Assembly: GCA_964019415.1 (NCBI GenBank)
Contig: OZ025885.1
Span: 3,880,672 to 3,944,671, forward strand
Direction of reading: 5' to 3'
Length of the DNA stretch: 64,000 nt
From: Ianthella basta
Taxonomy: Eukaryota > Porifera > Demospongiae > Verongiida > Ianthellidae
Shown: one piece after another, positions 13,101 through 25,100 of the stretch
Layout of the letters: each line of letters begins with the position of its first letter
How positions within the stretch are numbered: the stretch's first letter is position 1
The notes under the pieces: model-generated
Told to the model about the DNA's origin: nothing
The model's input: the letters and a program-made list of their open reading frames with translations, nothing else
The model's database searches: none
Program-made: the position numbers and the translations under genes

Positions 13101-16100
13101 CTATCACTGCCTTCTGCCATTCCTCAGGAGCTTTTCCTTTTTCCCACACTATATTGAAGATTATGTGCAACCATCTCACCACTGTGTCTCCTCCGGCCTT
13201 CAACATTTCTCCCTGTATACCACACACTCCAGCAGCTTTGCCCCTCTTCAGTCTTGCTATAGCTCTCCTAATCTCCTCTTCTGTAATCTCCTCCGATAGT
13301 CCTTCCTCAATCTCCCTTTCTTCCAGCACCATATCTACCTCTCCCCCATCACCTTCTAACAACTCACTAAAATGCTCCATCCACCTCTTCTTCACCTCAA
13401 CAGTGTCTGTCAGCAACTTGCCATCCTTTCCCTCAATTCCGGCTTTCAGTCTACTTGTACTCTCCTTTTCTTTCACTTTCCTCCAAAATACCCTGCGATT
13501 TTCGAGAAAGTTCTTTTGCAGCTGCTTTCCACATCTTACCCAGTCTGCTTCCTTCGCCTCCCTTACCACACGTTTTGCCTCCTTCTTTGCCACCTTATAA
13601 TCTTCCCAAGCTCTGTCTGACCTTTCTCCTAAAGCCTTTTTGTACATGTCTTTCTTCTTTCGTACTGCCTGTTTCACCTCCTCACTCCACCAGCTAGTTG
13701 CCTTTTTTTATTCTTTTCTTACTTCTACCCACTACCTTTTCTGTTGCTTCTGTGATTGAGTCTCTAAACTCCTGCCACACCCTCTCCACACCATCTCCAC
13801 CCACACATTTCCTCTGTCTAAATCTACTACTAAGCTCAACCTGGAATCTCCTCCTTGTGACACTGTCTGCTAACTTGTTCACCCTCAGCTTCTCCTTAGT
13901 CAAACCTGTCTCCTTCCTTGGCTTCTTTGGTTTCAGGCACACCTTCATTAGTACTAGGTAATGGTCACTGTCTGGCTCTGCTCCCCTTATCACTTTGACA
14001 TCTGCTACTCCGGGCCTCAGGGCTTTCTTGACTATGAAATAGTCAATGATGGATCTGAGCCCCCTTCCTTTGTTTTCCCAGGTGTACTTGTGGATGTCCT
14101 TAAGTTACAAGTTAGTTACATGCCCTAAAGACTGTGGGTTCCAGGCTTCACCACTTTCACAAGCAGGATGCTCTTCTGTTGCTCAGACAATCTTCCCTAT
14201 TCCTAAGATCCTGTATATCCTCAGAATTGCCCCATATTGCATTGTACCAGTGCATTCACCAGTACATTCGACCGGGAGCTGCGTCTGGTCCTTGCCGACA
14301 TCTTGAACATTAATCTGGATGCTCCCTCAACCTGGTTCCAAGCCACCCTTCCAGTTGGTGAAGGAGGTTTGGGAATCCATAGGTCCACCTAGCTTGCCTC
14401 ATCTGTATTTTGGCATCTGCTGCTGAGTGCAAGGGCATCTTGATCCAGATCCTCCCAAATAGGCTGAAGGACACCACTTTCCCCTACATTCTGGAGGTTT
14501 GCAGTGAGTGGAGCAGGGATACCAGCAACCACCCCCATCCCCCACACCGATGAAACAGCACCAGAGAGCATGGGATAAACCACACATTGAAGCAACACAA
14601 CAAGCTCTGCTGAACTCTGCTACGGGCCTCATTACTCGATCCTCCAAAATGGCGACACGCTGGCGATTCCTCATCGCGTGTCTATGGATTTTCCTGACGA
14701 TTTGTAGGATGTCTGCCTCCATTCGTACACCCAGCGACGCCAACAGTGATCTGCTCTTTGCTCCACGCCGACTGATGTCCAACGGAAAGTCTTCAGCTAT
14801 CTGCGCCTGGAGAAGAAGTTCGCACCTCCGTCCCCACCTTCGGCGCTCGCGCTCTTACTCAGCTACCATTCCCTGCACCTACTGGCTTCTCCTGATTGCG
14901 GGAGATGTGGAGATTAACCCAGGACCAATAAGGTTTCCGTGCACTGTCTGCCAGAAACCGGTGAGGACGAACCAACGGGGTGTGTGCTGCGATGCCTGCG
15001 ACCTGTGGACCCACGCCAGCTGCGCCCGGGTAGGAAATGAAGAGTACGCGAAACTCAGCTCAGAGTGTGACTTGGAATGGCTGTGTCCAACATGTGTCCT
15101 GGCTAACCTACCATTCCCAGACTTGAACCAGTGCTGTACTGATGAGCATCCTTCTACCGACAACAACAGTCATCTTGATGTTTCAGCCACAGAAGCTACA
15201 GTGAGCAGTGATGATGACTGTGGAGAAGCAGTTGAAGGTGGTGAGCCATTACACAGCATATGGGAATGTAAGCAGGGTTTACTAGTGAGTCACTTAAATG
15301 TCAGAAGCCTAGCTTCAAAGTTTGATCAGATAAAATTCCTGCTGGGAAACCAAACTAGAACGAACATGGTGTTCGGCATAAGTGAAATGGCTTGATGAAG
15401 GCGTCACAAATGGAGAGCTAGAGATTGCTGGCTTCAGGTCTTACAGGAGAGATAGAGATGGAAGGGGTGGTGGTGTGATTGTGTATGTATCTGATGACGT
15501 GAAAGGCATGAGAAGGCATGACCTAGAGAATGATGAGATTGAAGCGGTATGGATTCAAGTGAAGATGAGGAGGAGACATGTCTTGATTGGAAATGTATAC
15601 AGACCCCCAGGGACGCGAGATACATGGATGGAAAGTTTGGTGGTGATGCTGGAAAAGGTGGTACAGGAGCAGATGACAGTAGTGATGATGGGAGACTTCA
15701 ATTGCAACATGTTAAATCCTGACAGCCATACTTCTAAGCTTGGCATGGTGATGTCCGAGTATGGAATGGAACAAATGATACATGGTCCCACTAGGGTGAC
15801 CCAAACATCTAAGACTTTGATTGACTTGCTATTCTGTACAAATTCTGATGAAATAGTTTACTCTGGACGTAAGGAGCTTGGGCTGAGTGACCATGACATG
15901 ATATATGGAATCCTGAACGGAAAAGTGGAGGAAGTGAAGCAGTGTTTGCGTGAGGTTAGGGTTCTGGGTAACTGTGATGTTGAAAAGTTGGTTGCTGACT
16001 TGAAGGTGGCACCATGGTCAGTGATGGAAACCTTGGATGATATGGACAGTCAATGGGAGTTTTGGAAGAAGTTGTTTACTGAGGTGCTGGACTCCCATGT

Positions 16101-19100
16101 CCCTCTGAAGAGATGTAGAGTTAGAAGGAAAACTTTGCCATGGATCAGCCCAAGGATACGAATGTTAATGAAAGAACGAATCCGCCTGTGTAAAAAAGCA
16201 AAGAAGACAAAACAGGCAGAAGACTGGGAGCACTACAGGAACTTGAGGAACACAGTAACCACAGAAATGAGGAAGGCAAAACTACAGTTTTTTGAAAGGG
16301 TTAGCAAGGAAGCGAAGACAAATCCCAGAAAGGCATGGAAGGAAATAAGTAGGCTATTAGGAAGTGGTCGGAGACATGTCACTGAAGTTAAGACCGCAGG
16401 GGGCACATTGACAGACCAGAAGAGCATTGTAGAGGAATTCAGTGAGTACTTCTCCACTCTGGTTGGAGCGCTGGATGAAGGTGTTGACAAGGTGGTAAAG
16501 GGATTCCCAGTGTGTGATCATGAGTTCAGCTTCACAAGGGTGGAAGAAGAAGAAGTACTGAAGTTGCTAAGAGGATTGGATGTGAATAAGGCTGTGGGAG
16601 TGGATGCAATAAGTGCAAAATTGCTTCGGATTGCAGCTCCTGGCATCAGTGCAAGCCTTGCATCATTGTTCAACCACAGCCTCGAGAGTGGACAAATTCC
16701 TCAAGAATGGAAGTCAGCAAATGTAACTCCTGTGCAAAAAGGGGGGAAGTAATGTGGACATTAGCAACTTCAGACCAGTGTCAGTATTCCCTGTTGTGAG
16801 TAAAGTGTTTGAGAGGCTTCTTCACCAACAGCTGTATGACTATCTACAGCATTATTCCATCTTGCACCCTGTACAGTCAGGTTTTAGGCCGCAACACACA
16901 ACTCAAGATGTGCTAGTTAGCATGGTGGACAACTGGAGGAAAGCATTAGATGAGAATGAGTTGGTCGGAGTTGCTATGGTGGACCTTAGCAAGGCTTTTG
17001 ACATGGTGAACCACTCCATTCTTCTAAGGAAGATGTACAGCTATGGGGTAAGAGGAATGGAATGGAAGTGGTTCCAGGATTACCTGACCGGGAGACGCCA
17101 GAGGGTCTGTGTGGGTGATGAGAAGTCAAGTTGGACCAACATCCACAAAGGTGTGCCACAGGGGTCTATCCTGGGGCCACTCTTGTTTACAATGTATGTC
17201 AACAATTTACCCAAAGCAGTCAGTCAATGCAATGTGAAGCAGTATGCAGACGACACAACCATGTTTCATGCTGCAAACAGTGCTAGCGAGTTGGAGGCTG
17301 TGCTGGAGAAGGACTTGAACAGTGTATGTCAGTGGGTGGATGAGAATAAGCTAAAATTGAATGTGAAAAAAACACAGTTGCTTTTGTTGGGAAGGAAAGG
17401 TAGGGCACAGGAGTTAGAAGATGTGAATGTAACACTGAATGGTGAACAGCTATCAAGAAGTCGTATAGTGAAGTGCTTAGGTGTGAGTATCGATGATGGA
17501 TTAACATGGAGAGAGCATATTGAGTCACTAAGGAGGAAGTGCTTTTGTGGATTGGCTAAGCTGCGGAAGTTAAGGGATGTGCTACCAACAGAAACAAAAA
17601 GGAAGGTTTACAATGCCCTGGTGCTTCCACACTTAGACTACTGCTCGGTAGTCTGGCAAGAGTGCACAAAAGAACTACAACAGAAGGTAGAACGGATACA
17701 GAACTATGGGATGCGCTTGATTCTATCCAAACCACCACGAACACCCAGTGCTGAACTGAGAACAGCCCTCGGGTGGACCCCATTGACTGAGAGAAGGAGA
17801 CTATCCAGGCTGGCTCTGGTACACAGATGTGTCCACAAGAAATGTCCAGAGTACATGAAAGACATGCTGGTGAGCAACGAAACAGTTGGGTGTAGGATGA
17901 CGAGAGGATTCAAGAAGCTGCACCTCTTTCGTGTGAACACAGAGCTATTCAGAAGATCATTTACTTTTAGGGGATCCCAAGATTGGAACTCCCTTCCAGA
18001 GAACATCAGGAATATTCACCCTGCTACTGTTTTTAAGAAAGCTACAAAACGATGGCTAGGAGAACAATTATTCTAATGTGGTTATTCGCAAGCATTCTGA
18101 CACTTATGACAATCTCAATCATTCATTCATTCACTAGTTATTCATCATGACAATCTGCACATGTGCATCCATTTTTTATGTGTCACTTGTAACTGTATGT
18201 CTTGCAGGACCCCCAGGTAGACCAGCCAATTAGGCTGATGGGGCTTTCCTGTGTAAAGATCTATCTATCTATCTATCTATCTATCTAGACTACTAGCTGT
18301 TCAGTCTAAGGAGTCCAGAGCCTGGTGGAATGCCCTCCCTCTTTCATCTTCAGGGCTTCGCCTTGATGGCGAGGTTGTATGCATTGCTGTTGCAGTGGCA
18401 TAGCACCATGCTTTTCAGTGGTCCGGCCAGTCACCAATATTTTTAGTAACCTATTATCAATCTATTATAGAAAATATCATTGATTCCGAATGGTGTCTTT
18501 GCTCCCCAAGGAGATGGCACAGCACAGCCCTATCTATGTGATACAGGAAGTGTGCAGGGCTGGAGCAAATTTGATAAGTGGAATAGTGGGAAGTGCTATC
18601 GCGAGCGTAGCGAGCGAAAAATATTCACCCTTACTGTTATATCGATGACGACGACCATTTTAGAGGTCAAATAACGTCATAAAATGTAATGCAACAATGG
18701 CCGCCGCATCGATTAGCGCGCATGGCAGCCTATTGAAGCGATGCATTGCTGAAGCGTTGCCCTTTTAGTTGAAGCCTTTAAATAATCAAGTAAGTTTACC
18801 AAAGCTACTTATTGGTTTATGGTTAGACCCCCCTCCCCCCAAATCTGGAAGTGTGTGCAAATTGGCCAGCTTTGATAATCTGTTTCTTGAGCAAAAAGTG
18901 GCCCAGCTGTGGCCGGACCGGCCGGACCGGGTGCTACGCCTATGACTGACAGTTGCTTTCCTTCTTCGGGTAGCCCTCTGTTGTCTTCATTCATGTGGAG
19001 GCCACGTGGATGAATTTGCCACACATGGCCTATGCTACAGAATGAGTGCAGGACGTCTCCCATGGCATAGAGCAATCAACACCATTGTTAAGATGTCCCT

Positions 19101-22100
19101 CTCTAGAGCACAGATTTCATCTGCGCTGGAACCTGTGGGTCTCTGTCGGTCGGATAGTAAATGTCCTGATGGAGTCACCATCACTCCCTGGTAGTCGGGC
19201 CGAACTCTAGTCTGGGAAGTTACCTGTCCGTATACCTATGTGGTGTCCCATGTGGCGTTGGCAATGAGGGAGGCGGGGACAGTGGCCACATCAGCTGAGG
19301 AGAAGAAGAGCACAAGTACGAAGAGCTGGCCAAGACCCACCATGTGGCTCCACTCGCAATTGAGACCTCAGGCGTGTTTGACCCAGGGACCCAAGAGTTT
19401 ATGACTGAGCTTTGCAGATGGATTATCTGGGTGTCGGGAGATCCACTCTCCAGATCCTACATAATTCAACAGATTTCGGTTGCTGTGCAGAGAGGAAATG
19501 CCGCCTCTGTGCTTGGCATCTTTGAACATTGCAATCCACTTGACAATTACAATTACAATTAATTAACATATCTATTTGTACAATTGTAGTCATTGTTACT
19601 GCATTAGGCTCTTTGTATTATCATTATGCTGTCATGTAGTGTTCATTGATGGTTAAGTACCTTAGCATGGATTCTTTTATCTTGCACTATGTGTCCAATT
19701 ACTGCATAAGTTTAAAAAAAACTAGCTGTGGTGGGATGATTTTTTCATCTGTACCGTGTAATACACCTTGTGTGTTTGGACTCTTAAACTGGAAGCTAAA
19801 ACATTCATAATTAGCCTCTGTGCATAGAACACTGACCTGCTTGTATGTAATAGTTGTAACTTGACCACAGGGGCTATGATTGAGCCAACTGCCTTAGTGG
19901 CCATGTTCTAACTGGCTTGTTGCAATTGAAGGATATTTGAAGTGCTGATTTCTTCGCTGTCAGTGTTGTCATTCCGAACCAAGGGCTATTCTGTCCCAAG
20001 CAGAATGAAGCACCGAAGTGTTCAGCAAATGTAATGAAGGACTTTCTCCTTACTTTAAATTTGCATGGAGGCGCTGTGCTCAGTATGATGTGTGATACAG
20101 AGTGTACCATATCATGTGCACTGCAACCAGATGTGAATGAACTGTCTTGATGCTGGGAAGGACTGAAGTAGAGTACTGCCCTGTAGGCCTGTATCAATCA
20201 AGTTAAATCCAACTTTATGCAAGGGCTGTGTTATGTCTAGAGGGGATTCTTAGAAGGCAATTGCAAATTGCACGTCTGTGTAAGTTAGGTGTGACTAGAT
20301 ATTGTGCACTTCATACTCTTTAATGTATGGCTTTATCATGCAACAAGTGTACTGTAACTGCATGTCTGCTGTTCTTAGATTCAAATGAATTCACTAGCTG
20401 CTTGCTACAAGAGGTGAGTGGATTGTTTCTGTAGCATTGTGTTTACACTGAATTACCTTGTGACATGGCAAGTGGCAAACTGCATTGTCAGTTGTTAATT
20501 GTCACTAAAAGCACAACACAAACAGCTATGTACTTGTGAACATGATTGTGTATTAGTACAACATGCTAGGTTAACATACAACTAATCTCCCATAGATATA
20601 CATGCACTTGGATGAATGCATTTATACGTACAGATTCTTCAGAACTCTTTTGCTGACAAATGTCTAAGTGGAGTTATTCTATTAGTGGACATTTATCAGG
20701 ATGAAGAAACAGTGAAGTCTGAGGTGTCGAGATTGGAGCATGTCCTTTCTGACTCCCCTTTTACTGATTGCTCTCAAGTCAGACATGTTATGGTCTCAGC
20801 AGCTTCAAACACAGTGAGTACACTGGCATGGTTGCATGTAGCAGTAGATATAGTGCTTGTCTACTGCCAGATATGGTTGTATAAATAGAAACTGGGTTTA
20901 CACGGGTTTTCTCTACAAGAAGTATCTGACAAATAGCATAGCAGGAACCCTTCAACAAGGGGGAAGGATCAGGTTAGGTCTAAAACATTAACTTGTATGT
21001 AACCCATCCTCTGTCTTGGGTACACAGCTATGTATATGTAGTCTCGCATGGTCAGACCCTTTCCTCTGCTCCTGCTATTGTGCAACGCTCCTGGGGAGGG
21101 GTTGTGCAATAGCGGAAGCAGAGGAAAAGGCCTGGCCACACAAGACTGCTATGCATGAAGCCAGAGCAGCTTCAGATCAGGTTGTGTCTAGCATCATTTC
21201 TGATAGGATATGTTCTAGGCTTTAGTGACTGGCTTTTGGGTAGAGCCTGTTCATTTTTGAGCTGTAGCAGTAACATGGTTGCTGAAGGCATCGGGAGACA
21301 GGCGCCGGGTGCCGTAGCTCGCCGGAGGCGGGCCACTCTGCTATCAAGTATATTTCTGTCATTGCAAATGGCGGCGCTCATGTCTTTCTTTGCAAAGCTT
21401 AAAACCATTTCTAATGGCATTTCGCTGTCTCTCAATCAAACGAAAAGTGTTATTGAACACGTGTTAATAGAATGAAAGACTCTTCTGCAAGATGCAGCTC
21501 CAACTATCACGGACGGACATTGTAAATGGCCGCGTTCGACACTCTCTGTTTGTTAGGCTCGAAATCATCTTTCTTCCTATTTTTCCGTGTATCCAAAGAA
21601 CACACTTAAGTAATATTGTTGTAGTGGAAAGCTTACCTACAGGTACAGCCCCAAATGCAGCAGAGGTTGAACGACTCATTGGCTTATGAGAGACAATTGA
21701 GTCATGGTATTGCCACTTAGAATAGCCTTTTTTCAGCCAGCACACTCCCCCTCCAGGCACAAAGTACGCAACATGTACATCCTCATTCAGAATGTTATGT
21801 AGATCAAAAAGTGTCAGCAAAGCATTTTAACAGTTTGGTAGGGGTGCTTTCACTGGAAGACTTGCTGGTCTGGGAACAGTCTATGGCATTGTGATGCATC
21901 TTCAGGCTATCAGCAGTGTTGCATCCCCAACTATTGATCATACTGTACACAGAGAAGTTGTTAGCAAGTAGCTCGAGATCAGGCGGGGCGCCCCTCGAAT
22001 TTGTTAACTCAAAATTCTTGTTCCTGGAATATTAGTCCAGCGGACCATTTTTTCGCCAGACCAAAATTTCTGTGACAGTTCCACTGTGTAACAGCTTTAC

Positions 22101-25100
22101 TTGTTTCTGTCTTTTTATGTCATCCCTACATCCTTACTATTATTTTTTGTACAGTGGTTTCGCTATTTCTAGTCCCGATTGACATTTGTGCATTGCACTC
22201 AATCACGTGAGTAAAATATTGGAACGATAGGGTCACTTGTGCTTCGATCTGTGCACATGTAGATCGAAGCACGTGTGAGCCTATCATTCCAATAGTTTAC
22301 TCAAGTGATTGAGTGCAATGCGCTAATGTCAATCAGGCTAGAAATTGTGAAATCACTGTAAAAAATGTCTAGTTTCTGCACCTTTTATGGAGCATGAGCT
22401 AAAATGCACGATTTAGCTAGTTTAACCTTGTGTAGTTCGTGATAGAATTAGCTGCAATTTGCATTTGAGAAATTGTATTGACAATGGCCTGCAGAAAAAG
22501 CATAGAAACAAGCAACAGTAACTCAACACCATGATGAACCACATTGCTGTGAAGTTTGCTATGCATTTCTAATTTTCTTGTAGCTACATGGGACTAGCTA
22601 GCTAGACATTTGGGACCATGTATGTAGCTCTACAAGGAAATTAGGAATGCATGGCAAACTTCATGGCAATGTGGTTCATCATGGTGTTGAGTTACTGTTG
22701 CTTGTTTCTATGCTTTTTCTGCTGGCAATTCCTCAATCCCTTTTAATTCTAAAGGAATTTTTATACACTAGTAATATAGACAGCACTACTGTGCTGCCTG
22801 ATAAATAACAAAGCAGGAAGACGATAAGCATGCAGGATTAAGACGTCGCCCATTCGCAATCGAGGGTAAGAAACAGCTAGACCGGCTGGAGTGCTAACCG
22901 TATAAGGTAGAGGAACCTCCGCAGAAGAAGCAGATGGCATGGTTGAAGGCATGCTCGTGCTGACAAAGCTGGATACTTGCTTACTGGTAACTACGCTGTG
23001 CGTCGCTCGCTGGCTGAGTAGGGGCATGCACACAGACGCTGTAGAAGTGCTTAGGACACTCGCAGACACTGAAAAGATGGTGAAGTTTATACTGTTAAAA
23101 GCAACGATAAAATTTGGTTCTATCGTAAAATACGGAAGTGTTATAACGTATTTTGCAATAACGTATCGTAAATTGTATTGTTTTATGCTATGCTAAACTT
23201 CTCTAATATCATACCAAAAACCTATACAGAATTGAATAATTAAGGTGATTTAGAACATGCAGAAAATTCAGTGTTATCAGTATTTTTGCTCACTCACACT
23301 CACTGCTGGCGCAGTTTGTAAAAAGTGTCATGTGCATGTTGTATCTTGTAATGTATTCATACATACCACACAATGTGTGTAACTGCAGTGTCACTCATGT
23401 TTAATTGAACATGTTACATATAATTATATCACAGTTGTATATATGCATATCTACTATCTATCCGGCATCTGTCAGGCAATGAAGAGTTACCAGATGGGTG
23501 TACATGAATCCCAGCAGCTGATAAGGTATCATGCAAATCAGCTTGGCATCCACAGCTTCCACAGAACCCTCAGTGATGCTGTAACAGAAATCATATCCCA
23601 CCGCATTGACTCATTAGCAATTTATGGTGAAAGAAGTCATGCAACGTTTGATGGCAAAATTGCACATAAACCAAGGCAGCGTCAAAGGTACCAAAGCAGA
23701 ATGAAAGGTTACTCTTCACACAGTGGCAGTGTGTCAGACACTGAGAGCAACTATAGTGACGGTAGTGGATATGGCACCAGAAATATGTTTGCCAGGCAAC
23801 ATGCAAGCTCTACCCTATCCTCGGGAAGGAAGCTCCATAGTAACTACTCACTAGCTCACAGTAGTGATTTGGCACCCATTGCTCAATCACCACCAGCTGA
23901 AGATCAATTCCCCTGTGGTGGCTCATCAGCTGAGGCAAGATCGCTTGACTCTCAGGCAAAAGAGAGAAAGGACGATGACACTGAGAGCCTTCCTTTTGGC
24001 TCACAGCCAACAGTAAGTCCTGAACATACGAATATGTGTTAAGTCACTATGGCCTCTGCTAACACTTGGTTAAATCATATAATAATACTCAGTGACACCC
24101 AGGATGCATGTAGTGCGTTTCTTTGATTGCCAGCTATGTACCTATGAAAGAGAGGAGAAAATTACAGTGTTATCATGTAGTATATCTCAGCAATGGGTTT
24201 GCCAAGATGTGCACATATACTAACATCCTGTGGAAATAAATGCTAGCACTCTCTGTGAATGAATTCTCTAGCACCTGTACTGTTCTGCTGTGTAGGATAG
24301 CCTGGACAATATAGCAAGCATACCCATGGTGCCAGCTGCAGGAGAGACAGATGACCTCTTTGCTTATGCTCAACCAAATTTCCAGTATACAAAGGTTAGT
24401 GGTAGAGATGAGTTATTGAGTGTAGTCGCAGTGACTGGAATTCACAATGAATCAATTTATGTCCAGGATGTTGTCTACCAGAACCCCTATGCAGCAATGC
24501 ACCCTTACCACAAGAAGGTGAGTGTATGCATTTCTCAAGAAATGGGTGCATGTCATGAGGCAAGGTTTTCAACCCTGTTGTGAAGCTGGTATTAGAGAAC
24601 CAACCCTTTCTGATGTCATGAGGATATAACCTTGGCTTGTACAGGGTTTTAAAAATTAATGGTCGTCGCAAATATGTTGATCAACTCATTGCACATTTTC
24701 AAAAGTTTTTCCACACTTGATGTCATATACCAATAATCCTAAGCCATTCAGGTGCTATGGTTACTCTGTGGCAACCTGAGGACAATGTTCAGAGATGAGT
24801 CATGTGTTGGTTCATGTTCGTGACAGCTGTATATTTACTGTATATGTGCTGTTTAATTGTGTGCCTGGGTAACTAATATATATGCATGCACATCTCTCAC
24901 CCACTCTTCTTTGTATGCACTGCTGCAAATGTTTATTAGAACATTGGAGACTGACTATATGTACTATTTTCTGTACTTTATATCTGAATTGAATGTTTAG
25001 TAGCATACGTAGCTTGCAGCATAGTGAGCATGCAGTTTAGTGGGAGATAAAAAGAAAGAGAATTTGCATTATTTGGATTTGTTTGCACTAGCCATGGTTC

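Noticed and set aside
12218-13961. Plus-strand frames of up to 178 codons, Ser/Pro/Phe-rich
   Set aside because: Shadows of the minus-strand RTE-like reverse transcriptase.
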